This document shows positions 13,425 through 25,443 of a stretch of DNA of 64,000 nt, piece by piece. Origin of the DNA: Zygnema cylindricum. Its lineage: Eukaryota; Streptophyta; Zygnematophyceae; Zygnematales; Zygnemataceae. Position 1 is the first letter of the stretch. Each line of letters begins with the position of its first letter. The stretch is taken from contig JBBHKE010000847.1 in assembly GCA_037447655.1 (NCBI GenBank), forward strand, positions 1 to 64,000, written 5' to 3'. A program made the position numbers and the translations under genes. The notes beneath the pieces are model-generated. The model did not search any database. It worked only from the letters and a program-made list of their open reading frames with translations, and was not told the origin of the DNA.

Positions 13425-13849
13425 ATATGCAAGCAGTTAGGTCGATACACAAGTCATTTGGTTGGTACACAAGCCATTAGGGCAGGAACTTTTTTGTTCA
13501 GTTTGATGTCGAATTATTTTCACTTTCGTCTCTTCGTAGGTGGTGAAGCATTTTTATTTTTTTTGTGTCACATTGTTGCGGCCTTATTTTACATGTGACG
13601 GTTTCTGTTTTTGTGGGTTACTAGAAAACCTTCATTGTGTCATGTTTAGTTGTACTGTAGGAGGAAAAGTCACCGACTGTCACCTGTCTACCAGTATGAA
13701 AAGACGAGCATCATGTTGTGTATATCTGGAAGTTAAGAGATATTTCTGAGAGTCTTAAAAAGGGGTATTCCTGTTATGTTTTTGGTGGCTTACTTGCCAA
13801 AGTCGATCACATCAATTTACGTTTCCAACCACGTATAACGGGAATGGAA

Positions 13850-14226
13850 AGAGTCCTTTCCTTTCCCGTTCCCTTTCCCTTTTGCTTTCCCTTTTCTTCT
13901 CTTTTTCTTTCCTTTCACTTCTCTTTTCCTTCCCCTTTCCCTTTCCCTTTCTTTGCCCTTTTTTTCCCCTTTCCCTTTCCCTTTCCCTTTCTTTTCCCTT
14001 TCCCTTTCCCTTTCCATTTCCCTTCTGGTTTCTTTTCCTTTTCCTTTCCCTTTGCCTTTTCATTTTCTTTCCTTTTCACTTTCCCTTTCCTTTCACATTT
14101 CCTCTCTGTTCCCTCTCCATTTGTTCCCATTGCCTTCCGCTTCCCTTTTCTTCCCCTCTCCCTCTCCCTCTCCTTCCCCCCTCTCTCTCTCACTCTCTTG
14201 CTCTCCTTCCCCCTCTCCTCCCAGTT
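13850..14226. repeat. pyrimidine tract, mostly CCCTTT-type hexamer
   Basis: About 370 bases of C and T, dominated by CCCTTTCCC-like units and becoming CTCTCC-like at the end. It lies 0.4 kb after the YIPF1-like stop codon. Frames through it (Phe/Pro/Ser on plus, Lys/Gly/Glu/Arg on minus) are not genes. Confidence 0.9.
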
Positions 14227-14462
14227 CTCTGGACGGCTTTAATTTAGACGCTGTAAGACAGGAAACTGTTGAAGAAAATATGGCAACAGTTTGTCTGTCG
14301 AGGTATCTTTAGTTTTATTGTTACAGTGTGAGTACATTTTTCTCTGATTGGGAGGAGCCTCGGTTAGAGATGAGTTGGTTCGTTGGTAAAACTTGTCATC
14401 TGTGAGAAAGAGGTATTGCAGTGAAAATATATCCCACGTGAGTTGACTTCGTCACTGCTTTC

Positions 14463-14464
<2 letters not shown>

Positions 14465-14502
<38 letters not shown>
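14465..14502. repeat. 38-base poly(T) run
   Basis: An uninterrupted run of T. It could be the poly(A) end of a minus-strand retroposed sequence, but no recognisable body follows; replication slippage is equally possible. Confidence 0.85.
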
Positions 14503-15446
14503 CATGGTAAATTTCACCTTATTCCGTTTGATGATTTTGAAGACCATTTTGATCAACATCAGGAGGGTGTGATGGTATCCTGTAGTGTTAAGCTGCGTAT
14601 GTTTGCCTTTGAAATAGTGTGGCTTAACCAGCTTTCCAGAGTAGTCCATCGTCCAGTTCGATACATTCACAGAAAATTAATGAGCTTATAATGCCGAAAA
14701 TGCAAGGGACTTGACATTGGCGAATGGACTTTGTTATCAGGCATCAGAAAATAATTTCTGATATATCCAGTTATACACTGAGGAAAATGAATGCATTATT
14801 ACATTATTGGGAAGCAGCGTGGAGATTGTATATTGCATCTTTATTCCATTGGGTAATGGAAATCGGCACTTTGCAGAAATAACAGATTCCAGATTAAAGC
14901 GTTGATCATTATTTGTATTGCACTATGCCAGTATGTGCGATTCTGTGACTCCTGTGACTCCTGGGTCCTGGGTCTTGACGACTATGATACCGTAAATCAC
15001 AACTAGTGTTGACACTATAGCATTTTTAGGGATATGTATCATGTAATATTGCACGACATGTATCAGCGAACGATGGGTTTTGCAATGCAGATTAGTTGCT
15101 CTCGATACGATGTGATAATTCTTGACTCACAATTAACGATTAACACTACAATTGGTGCGAGCATAAATTCACGTCAATAACATTTATGTTTCAATTCTTA
15201 ATGCTAGTTTGGTAAGCGGTTATAAATATTCCAACTTGGTCCTAAATTAGGAATGATAATACTAAATAAACCCTGTGCTAGATATTTCTTCATGATAAAT
15301 GGTCTACATTGTCTAGGACAGTATAGTATAGCTGTTGGAGTTACTGAATATTTAGTGTTAACACTCTCTTGGAATTTACCTGTGCTAAATTATGTTTTGT
15401 CATGTGGCTCATCATAAGTCACTTAACTGATTAGTGTTAAAGACAT
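14503..15446. other. non-coding DNA between YIPF1-like gene and foldback element
   Basis: AT-rich. Words such as TAGTGTTGACACTA (near 15004) and AGTGTTAACACT (near 15354) recur, as they do elsewhere in the window, and may be ends of degraded TIR elements. No coding segment recognised. Confidence 0.4.
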
Positions 15447-17713
15447 TAAGGATAACGTTCCATCAGAGGTTTCTGTAATCGTACAGCCAACTCTACGGGC
15501 CAGATTAATTGAGTCAGTGTTCCATCACGAATAGTCTGTAAACCACGTGTTATACATTGAGTGGCACAACGTGGGTTTTGACTAGATATTCAAAATCTTT
15601 TAAAAATCTTCAGACCGACAAATTTCACTTCAAATCTTCAATTGCGTACCGTGTACCTGCGTACCAAATCATAACACAACAAAAGTTTTGTACTTTTTGC
15701 AAACGCCAGTCTTTTACACCAGCTCATTTTTTAAGGTTCCTGTTGTTGAACATGACGATTTTTTTTTGCCAAAAATAGCGCGATGAAGGACAGCTTCGAG
15801 ATTCTTTTTTTATTTTCAGTTGCTTTAGAAAGGTACATACCATAAGCAAATTTTGTGATTTTTCGTTGGTTGTCCATCGTGACACGTAGCTTAATCGTCC
15901 AGCGTGTCGCGATTCATTTTTTTCTATATCTGCCAGCCCACCTCCTTGAAGTACGTTGGCGGCTACAGAGAAAAATAAGTGAACGCCTCGCGGACGGATA
16001 TCCGACGGTCAGTGTTACCTCCAAGACCTTCGGAGAGTATTGGCAAAATTATCTGTAATGTTGTTTCGTGTATAAAAACAAAATAAGCGGTACGGTTTGG
16101 TACAAATAGTCACGGATTTTTGTAAACTACCCCACTTTTCGACTGATGGAACGTGACCCTAAATCATGAATTTTGGTCAAGAAAACTAAAATTTTAGGAG
16201 GGGACAGGATAAATTAAAAAGCACGATGGTAAACCATCTGAGGCCGGGGATACAAAAGGGGTGGCATGGCCAAAACTGAAAAATTTAAGTAAGAGTGATT
16301 AAGGCCTCTTCTCCATTAGGAGGTCCCATAAACATGCGGAGACGTCTATTTCTAGTGTTTACTGGCACGACATTCCATTATCTCAATTATGATTGGCGCC
16401 ACGTAGGTTAATTTTCAGATTCTTAAAATCTAAAACATTCTTCAAATTGAAAATTTGTACGTAATATTTGTACGAGCGGAGGTAGTTAATGATTCGTACG
16501 AAAATTTTGCGACTAAATTTTATTTTGAAATTGAAAATCAAAATTTCGAAACGGAATGGCAAAAAGGCGCCGCAAACTTTGAAGGTCAATGGATGTCACA
16601 TGGAGTGTGCGAGGATATTTCGGTCGGCCTGCATACACCGTGGCGGAAGGCACATGGCGTGTACGATGTGTTCGTTTCTCAAATTCTATTAGTGGCAGGG
16701 TTTTTTTTTACTTTTCACGTGTACCAATGGTAAGCGACCTGTGTGAAGAAACTATCCTCCCCGAGGAGAGTCTCTTCACACTAGACGATGTGCGCGATTG
16801 CTTCGCGAATCTAAAAAAGTGAGACATCCAACGGTCAATACTTACGCCTATAATATTGGAGCCATCCATTAAACATGTTTCGTCATGTTTTGTTTGACAA
16901 AAAAAAATGGTACGAATCTGTACGAAATCGTACGGCCTCCAATAAAAAACCCCACTTTTCCTCTAATGGAAGTTCACCCTAAGGTTCAAGTTCCATCGGT
17001 CGAAAAGTGGAGTAGTTTACAGAAATCCGCAACTATCCATACCAAACCGTACCGCTTATTTTGTTTGTTACAAAAAACAACATTACAGAGAATATTGCCA
17101 ATACTCTCATAAGGTTTGTGAGGTAACACTAACCTTCAGATGTTCATTCGCGAGGCGTTCGCTTCATTTTTCTCTGTAACTGCCAACGTACCTGTAGGAG
17201 GTGGGTTGGCAAATACAGAAAAAAAATTAATCGTGACACGTTGGACGAATAAACTACGTGTCACGATTGAAAACCAACGAAAATTGACGAAATTTGGACA
17301 TGACACGCGCTTTCAAAAATACAACCGAAAATAAAAATATTATTTTGTAACTCTCCTTCGTCACTCTATTTTCAGTACCTTTTGTTTGTCACGCTATTTT
17401 CGTCAAAAGACTTTCGTTATGTTCGAAAACAGGAACCCTAAAAAATGAGCTGGCATAAAAGACTGGCGTCCTCAAAAAGTATAATAACCTTCTGTCGTAT
17501 GATGATTATGTACGACGCAAGTGAAGATTCGATGTAAACTTTGTCGGTGCTAGAAATCTTAAGGATATTCAAGATCGGATCGTAGCTTACGTGGTGCCAA
17601 ATAATGTATAACACGTGGTTTGTAGACTTTTCGGTGATGGAACATCAACTCAATTAACCCGGCCGCTAGAGTTGGCCGTATAATTACAGAAATGACAGAT
17701 GGAACTTGACCCT
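15447..17713. mobile_element. foldback-type element: two inverted copies of a ~720 bp unit around an ~800 bp centre
   Basis: The left arm (about 15447-16164) and the reverse complement of the right arm (about 16981-17713) align along their whole length with scattered differences. Matching landmarks include GCCAACTCTA-GGCC, AACCACGTGTTATACATT, CCAGCTCATTTTTTA and CCCACTTTTCGA. Each arm also ends in its own short inverted repeat (ACGTTCCATC versus GATGGAACGTGACCCT). A third such terminus, CTAATGGAAGTTCACCCTAA, lies at about 16963-16982 at the edge of the centre. No transposase is visible, so it is non-autonomous. Confidence 0.85.
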
Positions 17714-19039
17714 AAATCTAATTGCGATGGACAGTGTAACGTACGGCACAGCTCTTACGGTACAGCATATCGGATCGCGCTATTTATACAGTTAAAAACA
17801 AGACTGAATTAAAGAAGCGCGATGGTAAACAGCAGCGCATACAGTTCCTAGTGTAGTGCCCTATTTTCATAGAATTAAATAAGAGCACCATAGCGCGCTA
17901 CACGCTGTTTTTGGACAATATTTGCCGCCCGTAACGAACATCGTAGGGTGTGTCACGCTACGCAATTGTATTTTGTAGGTTGGACGCAAATAATAATTCC
18001 AGTAAAGTTTCTGTACGGACTTTATTGCAGGTGACCATCCCGTCATACGGTACAGACTAGGTTTCAGTTCAGCACAGTACTGTACTGTAGGTTTGCGCCA
18101 CATGTCAATTTTCTTCGCGAGGGAGTCCCGCGAATTGGTTGCTGCCGTTCCGAAGCTCACGTTTTAAAAGTGCAAAAAAAGCGTGCGGCTTCCGCAAGTG
18201 TGATGAAAATTTCCCCTACCGTAGCGGACATATCCGCAAGAAAATAGCTGCACGAAAGTTGTTCTCTATCGAAAGTTCGCACGCTATACTAATTGAATAC
18301 GGTATGTGCACTACTGTAATGTACCGTACTTTACTGTACAGTACAGTACACCGCCAATCGTTATTAGCGTTGTGTACGCTAATTCCGTCCCGCTTTTTTT
18401 TTATTTTATTCTCCATTAGTGTAGTTCATTCTATTTTTTTCTTTATTCTATTTGAGGTTATTTTCAGTACGTTGTTGTTTTTTTGTTTTCTTCAGGGTTA
18501 TTTAGAGTTTTGAGTATTAGCTGCAGAGTCGTCGGTGTTAAATCCGAGCAACACAAGAACACACATCTTTGTCATTATTTGACAGCTAATTTATGTTGGT
18601 CTTTAAGTTTTTATTAGGATTCACATGCTGTTGGGAAGCCTCCTTGGATACAACAAGGGTATATAATATTACATTGGCATTTGACAGGACTGGTCAAATG
18701 CATGATGAAGAGGATGTCGAGCTTTGTATTTCTCAGTAGAGGATTGGTGATGTAATAGTCAAATGATGGTGTATAAGCATAGTACATGAATTCATTGAGT
18801 TGCTTTGCAAATTTTTGCTACTTTTCCTATTCTTTCCTGCTAGATTTTGTTCACTCTGGAGGACACGTCCTCGGTAGGCGGTTTACAAAGCTATGTTTCC
18901 TTTGTCTTTTGGCCATTGGTAAAGTCATTTCAATGCTAAAAAATTGTCTTGTTGATTACTTCGGTAAGTTCATTTTTGGTCACATTTTTGGTCACTGTAT
19001 TTTCTGGATTTGAAAGAATAATTATGTTTGCTTTTGCAG
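17714..19039. other. non-coding DNA before the syntaxin exons
   Basis: I searched this interval for the missing N-terminal syntaxin exons and found none. A minus-strand frame at 17867-18160 has no recognisable similarity. GTACAGTACAGTAC-like words lie near 18335-18350. Confidence 0.4.
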
Positions 19040-20967
19040 GGCTAATGGATTTGGGGAAATGACACAAATGCAGCAAGAAAAGCAACCCTTGAATGGAGAG
19101 CAAAGAAGGTAAGTCGTATTGTTGCTGGTTTTTCATACCTGGAAAGTTTGTGAGGCACTTGTGAGCCAGTGGCTTGGAGAGTTGCATTGGAGGTGGCGGA
19201 TTTAGTGTTTTTCTCTTAGTATTCTATCTGAGAAGGTTGTTATTGTGTGACATTTGGGTCTCGCAGACAGGAACTTTTACTGGTGGAGAATGAGGTTGTT
19301 TATAATGAGGCAGTAATTGAGGAAAGGGATCAAGGAATTCGGGAAATTCAACAACAAATTGGTGAAGTGAATGAAATATTTAAAGATTTAGCTGTCCTTG
19401 TTAAAGAACAAGGGCACATGATTGGTACGCCTTTCCTCACGAGGTTTTCTGTAAGAGGTCTTTAATTGCTGAATTGTAATATAGTATGTTTCTGAAAACG
19501 ATGCATTTCTTTGTGAAACTACTGCGGTTGTTATTTTTGAACGGTGGTTGAGAGAGCTTTTCTTCCTTTCGATTCTGATTTGCTGACTCAGGTAATTGTT
19601 GTTGTTATCTTGGTATGTTTTGGCTGATTTTTCTTAAATTCCATATAGAACATGTTTTTAATGCGAGTTATTACTTTTGTCATCGCTTTTTCGGTCGAAG
19701 GTAACTTTAGTTCTTGCTAAGCCTCAAGCCATCTATGAAAGATATGTTGACTTTTTTGCAGTGTGTACTTCTAGATGATGCTGTATTTTTGGCAAGAAGA
19801 ATCTTATGCCTCCTTACAGAATAATTCTTATTCAATAATGATTTTTATGTATACTTTTTGCTACTTCAGATGATATTGAGGCCAATATTGAGAAATCTCA
19901 CGGTAACTCTCAACAAGCCAATCGCCAGTTAGTCTCAGCTGTCAAACGACAACGAACTTCAAATACTTTGGTAAGACAATTTATCTCATTAATGTATTTT
20001 AAACTATATTATTATCGCCTTTATTATTATTTGGGTTAATAACACTTTTTTGGCTGTGACATTTTTTTTTAATTTATCTACGATCATAAAATAGTGTTCA
20101 TAACACAAATTAAAGAATCGATAGAAAATGTGCCACGCCATTCACTTCCTAAATTAGTATGTTCACTGAATCTGCATTCACACTAATAAATTACTAGCCT
20201 CCTGAAAGGCGTACAGATTCAATAAAAAGAAAATAATTGATTGGACATAATTGCTGATCATAAATTTGATGTGAATCAAGAGGTTTTATTTCGGAAAGAA
20301 AACATTTAAGGAAGGAAAAGGCGAATTGATAGTGATAGAGGGACTCATAGATATTGTGACACAATTTGAAGGAACTCTGTAGTTACTGTTATAGTTAAGT
20401 TTACGTGATTTAGATCACGTTTTCTTTTGACAAGCAATATGTGGAAAAGTACTATTGAATACTACTAGTATTAAGTACTAAGTACTAAGTATATAGTACG
20501 TAGTATTGTATTGAAGACTCCCGTTTAAGAGCCGAGGTTGAATCGGGAATTGTCTAAATGTGAAATTGCATATATGGTAGTTTTAGATTATGGAATTCAT
20601 TCTGTAATTGTTTTTGGCACACATGATAATCCACTTCCCAAGAATACATGGCTGTCAAATCGGAAGCATGTCAATAAGGATGTTATTACATGCCTTAATA
20701 ATGTTAGGCGCTCGCAAGATAATTTCTAAATTTTTGGAACTCTGTAGGTTGTCTTGTATACAAGCCCTGTACAGTTTAAACGTTTACAAGATAGTCTTGT
20801 AACGTAGTTTTCATGGTTTTGTGATCAAACTGACTAAGTTTTTGTGGTAATTGTTGTTGTCATGTTAACTGACAAAGTTTTCATGGTGTTTTTTTTGACA
20901 GACTTGCTGGATAATGGTGGTGTTCGCAGTCAGTGTTCTTATTTTTTTTCTTATCATGTCTTCTTGA
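19040..20967 (+). CDS. SYP2-class Qa-SNARE (syntaxin), C-terminal half only
   Basis: Four in-phase exons: 19040-19108, 19267-19434, 19870-19970 and 20902-20967 (TGA). They encode a linker, a full Qa-SNARE motif and a tail anchor. EIQQQIGEVNEIFKDLAVLV and DDIEANIEKSHGNSQQANRQ are nearly the plant SYP21/SYP22 (PEP12/VAM3) sequence. The zero-layer glutamine is the CAA at 19419-19421 in KEQGHMI. The last exon is a hydrophobic segment of about 18 residues ending MSS. SYP2 proteins act in fusion at late endosomes and vacuoles. The Habc domain (about 180 residues in the family) and a start codon are not visible within 5.6 kb upstream, where a foldback element lies. It is either a gene with remote or diverged 5' exons or a 5'-truncated relic. 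The SNARE part itself shows no damage. Confidence 0.88.
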
Positions 20968-22716
20968 GGGACGTGATAGGTCGGTAATTTTGCCGGGAAT
21001 TCTGTTATGTCGGGAAGGCCGTAATTTGTTATGCCCATTTGTGCCTCGGGGGAAAGCAATGAATTTTGTGTATTCGGTTAAACCCTAAAAAACCCTAAAA
21101 AACCTGAAAACCTAGAAAAAACCAAGAGCCTCTGTGGTTATGGTGTGACTTTAGGTAGGAATAGTGGAACGAGGAAAGGGGATTACATTTGAAAGTTTTA
21201 AATGTAAAGCCGTTGTATTTCCCCTTAGCTTTACCATATGGTTTTTATTATGGAAGGCACTGTACAGGCATCCAGTAGAGGCAAGAAAGTACAAACTGTG
21301 ACTTTTTTTACGGGTAATTTTGCTGTTAAAAGAGAATAAAAGCTTAATATTTGGAAGGGCTCGTTAGCCGTAAATATATTTCCGAATCTCTCGCGGAAAC
21401 ATTATTGTGTGTGAAATTGAGTGAGTCTTTCACAGACTTTGTTCATTAGAAGCAGATACAAAAAAGAGTTCATGAAGGCGGTGTGGTAGACAAAAATTTT
21501 CCGGCAATGGCTGTGTTATTGCTTTGAGAAAAAGAAGACTTTGAATAGTGCTTCAATAGCTGGGCTGCCCATATATACATTGTGAACTAACTGGCGCAAA
21601 CCAATTAATTCTATTCATAATTTTGACAATTTTTGACAAGATTGTGCTACTAATATGTATTTTCTTAGTGCTAATCCTTTTCACATTTCAAGTCCACGCC
21701 ACCTGGAGTGGAAAAAAAAATATTAGCACAACAAATCTTGCGACTGCAACTAGCTGAAGTATGTCACATCTGGGTCTTAGAGCAAAATAAGTTCTGCTTT
21801 CCGAAGTCGCAATGATCTATTGCCACATGAAGTCAATTTCTAATAAAATGTGTACCAGGATGTGCTTCTAGAGATGTGCAAATATGTAGCATCACCGTCT
21901 GAAAGTTTTACCACCTAACTCTCTCATATCAACTATCCTGTAGTGTTATGATTTCTCACTACAACAACATCATACATGTCGCATACAGGAGATAGTCCAC
22001 AAGTGCATGACATCCTGCTTTTAGACAGGTTAATAATGAACTACCGTGACACAACATAGGGTTATCATACTACCAGAAATTTACAGTCATTTAGAACAGT
22101 ACAGTTGTAAGATTTATCAAAAAAACCAACATTCGGTTGCTCATAAAACTGTATAAACATAAGGGAAGGTTTCTATCGTGTAATAACCCTATGACGTGAG
22201 AAGGCAACAAGAAGAGAGGGACGGCATCTAGTGCAACCACTTTGCAGCTTCAAAACTCCGTCTAAATTTTCAAATCATCCCATATTCCTTGAAATGAACC
22301 GGAATACTCTCCTTACATATCGCAAGCACCTTAAGCCAGATTAAAATAACGTCTCTTTTCAACCTGTCTGTTAGAAGAACCCATTCAACATCAAAGACTT
22401 TCTTCGACATAACCATGACCCGCTGACATCACGACTCCACATCACTTCATATCACATCACTGGTCAAATACTATTCAATTCATTCACAGGCAAACGAAAA
22501 TAATCATTCAAACTACTCTAATTCCTCAGATGTTTTCTGGAAAACTAGGATTTTCTGTAAAATCACAAACTTATACTGGCAACCAAGAATGAAGTCTCCA
22601 TTCCTCCATCACCAGCATATTCACACTATACTCTAGACACAAGATACAAAACACTACTTCCTCCCTTAGCCAATTTCATGTGACGATACTCAAACAATAC
22701 TTGAAGACTCGTCGAC
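20968..22716. other. intergenic DNA between convergent SYP2 and RPL34, with a telomere-like patch at 21079-21103
   Basis: Both genes end here, so this should hold their 3' UTRs. At 21079-21103, AAACCCTA is repeated with three-base spacers, like the plant telomere/telo-box word. Nothing else was recognised. Confidence 0.5.
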
Positions 22717-24406
22717 TTATGACGGTCTCCTCTTTCCAGTGGGAGAGTTAGTTTGAGTACAGAGAACCTTTCTTCCTCTGGCACGTCTTCGCTTAAGAAC
22801 ATTGACGCCGTTTGTTGTACTCATTCTCTCGCGGAAACCGTGAACTCGAGCTCTCTTCTTTCGCGAAGCCGAGCGTTTGGTACACGCCATAGTACCGGCC
22901 CTCACTACAAGACTGGCCCCTCTGTTCATGGGCAACATAATTCCTCCAAAGGAAGGTCGAATAGCGATACCTGGAAGGAGAAGATAATGACACATTTAAG
23001 TATTTAGTAAGTTAACGCAGTTAGATACTTCTCTTTGAGAGATGACTAGTTACTGGATTGAAATTCACCACAGACAATCCCAGACGACATGCCTCAGATA
23101 TTCTCTCTCTCTCTCTCTCTCTCTCTTACCCTCTCTCTCCCTCCCTCCCTCCCTCTCATGCCGCATATTTATGCAACCTTTGAGCGATATATCTGTCAAT
23201 ATTTGTACCAAGCCTGGTGCAAACCACAAAGAGATTCCGCTTAAAATCATAACAGAAAGAAGGAATCAGGATATGTCAAAACACCTTAAGACTCTGAAAG
23301 GCTTCTAAAGAATGTTTGTACCACTTTGAAATTAACCAGCCTTTTCCTTAATCTTTCGCACCAATTTTACGAACGAAATTGAATGCCCAATTTACATCAG
23401 TGAGCGTTCCATAATTTACCAGGAATGGAACACGGATCATCCCTATAGTATATTACCCAATCAATTAGCTCTCAAGTTACAACATAAAAAAAAATTGACA
23501 GGAATATTCCACGTCAACTCCACAGCCTCTGCCAAATGACTTCTTTCCGAAAGAGAACGGATTTCACAAATGGACAACTGTCTTAAATAAGAGGGGACAT
23601 ATTTAAACCCTTCAGTTACAATCATCCTTTGGCCCACACCAGGGAAAAAGCATAAAAGAAGATAAACCAAAACTATGTTTTTGAAAGGCCTCCAACAAGC
23701 TAAAAGTACTTGAATTATGACCGTAAGTCTCGCCCTCACTCCTCCTCTTTTTTTTTACTTTTCCAGTTTCTCTCTCTCACTTCCCCCCCTACTAGCTACT
23801 GGCTCTCTCTCCTAGCTACTGAAATACTGGTAATATAAATTAAACAATGGTAAAGGTACATTATGGGTAAATAAGAAAAGGGAAAAATCAAAATTCCATC
23901 ATTCAGGAAGGATTGAAGTATAAAGAAAAATTCAGAAGAGATTCAGACAAATTAAGACCTTTGGGAATCTTTCATACTAATCAAAACCTTCAACGTTCAT
24001 GTCTTTGTTTTCAAAGCCCTAAACAGGTATATTAAACCCTAAACAAACATAACTGTTTGACGTTATGTGACACCCTCCATGCAAGCCACATTGCATCCTG
24101 CAAAGCAGAAAATGGACAGGCAACCCTAAGAAAACTACTAAACCCTTAGAATAACCTTATTATCATGGCTTTTCTCTGCTTAGAAAAGGACAAAAAAATT
24201 TCACCTGTCAAAGCATTTGAAAATCCTCGAACAGGTCTAGAAGCCAAAAAGCTAGTTTGAAATTGAAACGTGGCAGAACGAGCTGACTGCAAGGCCACGT
24301 GTCCACCATTCAAGACGCCTTTGCAAGAGGAGAGAGAAGCAGGAGCCTTGGAGAGCCGTACAGAATAGGATAGGCCAGAAACAGCTGCCATACTGACGGC
24401 AGCCAT
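22717..24406 (-). CDS. RPL34: plastid (chloroplast) 50S ribosomal protein L34, nuclear-encoded
   Basis: Two exons on the minus strand, 24406-24205 and 22970-22717, join in phase 1 to a protein of 151 residues. The C-terminal part is bacterial/plastid L34: [20 protein letters not shown], then [13 protein letters not shown], ending TGKRRPS. The first 70-85 residues are rich in Ser, Ala and Arg with few acidic residues, as expected of a chloroplast transit peptide ([20 protein letters not shown]). An upstream in-frame ATG at 24574 would add an unlikely hydrophobic extension, so 24406 is preferred. The intron is about 1.2 kb and contains several AAACCCTA-type words near 24010-24150. The gene is divergent from bystin. 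Confidence 0.93.
23101..23157. repeat. CT dinucleotide and CCCT microsatellite in the RPL34 intron
   Basis: A (CT)n run is followed by CTCTCTCCCTCCCTCCCTCC. On the RPL34 coding strand it is purine-rich. Confidence 0.9.
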
Positions 24407-24627
24407 GGCTAAAAGATCAGCTTCGAGGTTAAGGTCTTTGTTTAAGGTTATGACTGCCGAGAGAGAGAAAAAAGAGCGAAAGAAGATGGCGAAAACGGAG
24501 AGGATGAATGCGAAAGTTCGGAGTCTGAGAGGAAGGCTTAGGATAAGGTGGAAAGTACGCCTACGTGGCAGCATCGGCTTCGTCTAAACTTCAAAATGGC
24601 GGTTGTATTACCGTTGATTGTTAAATG

Positions 24628-24872
24628 GAAGCACATGGAGAAGCGTGTGCACTAGCTGAAACGCACATGGAGAAGCGTACATACAAAGTACACTGAGAAG
24701 CATATGTACAAAGTACATGGAGAAGCGTATGTACCAGATCTAAAGTACACGGAGCAGTGTATCTAGAAAGTACATGGAGAAGCGTATGTACCAGCTGTAA
24801 AGTACACGAGAAGCGTATGTACGAAGTACATGGATAAGCGTAATACACGGGAAAGCGTCATGGAGAAGAATC
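24628..24872. repeat. minisatellite in the RPL34-bystin divergent promoter region
   Basis: About eight to nine imperfect copies of a unit close to GTACATGGAGAAGCGTAT, spaced about 20-45 bases. The nearest copy begins about 220 bp upstream of the RPL34 start codon. Confidence 0.85.
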
Positions 24873-24933
24873 ATGCACAAAAAAGCGCACTGTAACAAGT
24901 TTAATAGTTCAAAAGTAGGTGACCGTACGCCCA

Positions 24934-24951
24934 TACAATATGCATATTGTA
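24934..24951. repeat. perfect 18 bp palindrome TACAATATGCATATTGTA
   Basis: Self-complementary throughout. Related half-words (ACAATATGC, CATATTGTA) follow within 45 bases. It could be a dimeric protein-binding site in the divergent promoter, or chance in AT-rich DNA. Confidence 0.6.
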
Positions 24952-25443
24952 CGCAAATATTACAATATGCCCTTAAGACCCATATTGTATTGGCCGCAAA
25001 ATGAAATAAAATAGGGACAGGGTTGAGTTGCACATCGATCGATAGAGAATTAAACGACATGTCTAAATTTTGAAAAAAAATCGGACAAAAACAACCTGCG
25101 AGAATGTTACGTATAAATGCCACAGGAACCCGAATAACTCACGAAGCTCAGGGTTTGACACCAACTGTCAAAAAACAATTACAACTAAACTGCAGTGGAA
25201 CCTCTCTGACTCCCCCTCGCATAGTACTGAAGAAAAGCGCTGTGGCGGAAATTAGGTTTAAGAAGTTAACCCCGTACATTAACGGAGTATTCTTTTTCCT
25301 TTTGCATTTTTGACGAACAGGTTCAAGCTTCGAAGGAACACTGTCGCAGCTGTCTTAGAAAAACCTTATTTGTAAAACACCTAACAAAGCTATTGTGAAG
25401 TTTGTCTCTTGGCAAACCTCTCAGTGATTGTTCACGTGGCAAA

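Larger units (their letters stand above)
24407..25443. promoter_or_regulatory. shared upstream region of divergent RPL34 and bystin
   Basis: The two start codons are 1,038 bp apart and point away from each other, so promoters for both genes must lie here or in 5' introns. It contains a minisatellite and an 18 bp palindrome. No TATA box was assigned with confidence. Confidence 0.55.

Noticed and set aside
13718-14312. Phe/Pro/Ser-rich frames near 14 kb
   Set aside because: Same cause: a CCCTTT-type tract with no other coding evidence.
17867-18160. 97-codon minus-strand frame
   Set aside because: Ordinary composition but no recognisable similarity, no splice partner and no context.
22717-24406. 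RPL34 as a plastid-genome or bacterial gene
   Set aside because: It has a spliceosomal-type intron and a transit peptide, and nuclear neighbours.
24406-24574. Upstream in-frame ATG of RPL34
   Set aside because: Would add 56 mostly hydrophobic residues before a typical transit-peptide start; position 24406 fits the family better.
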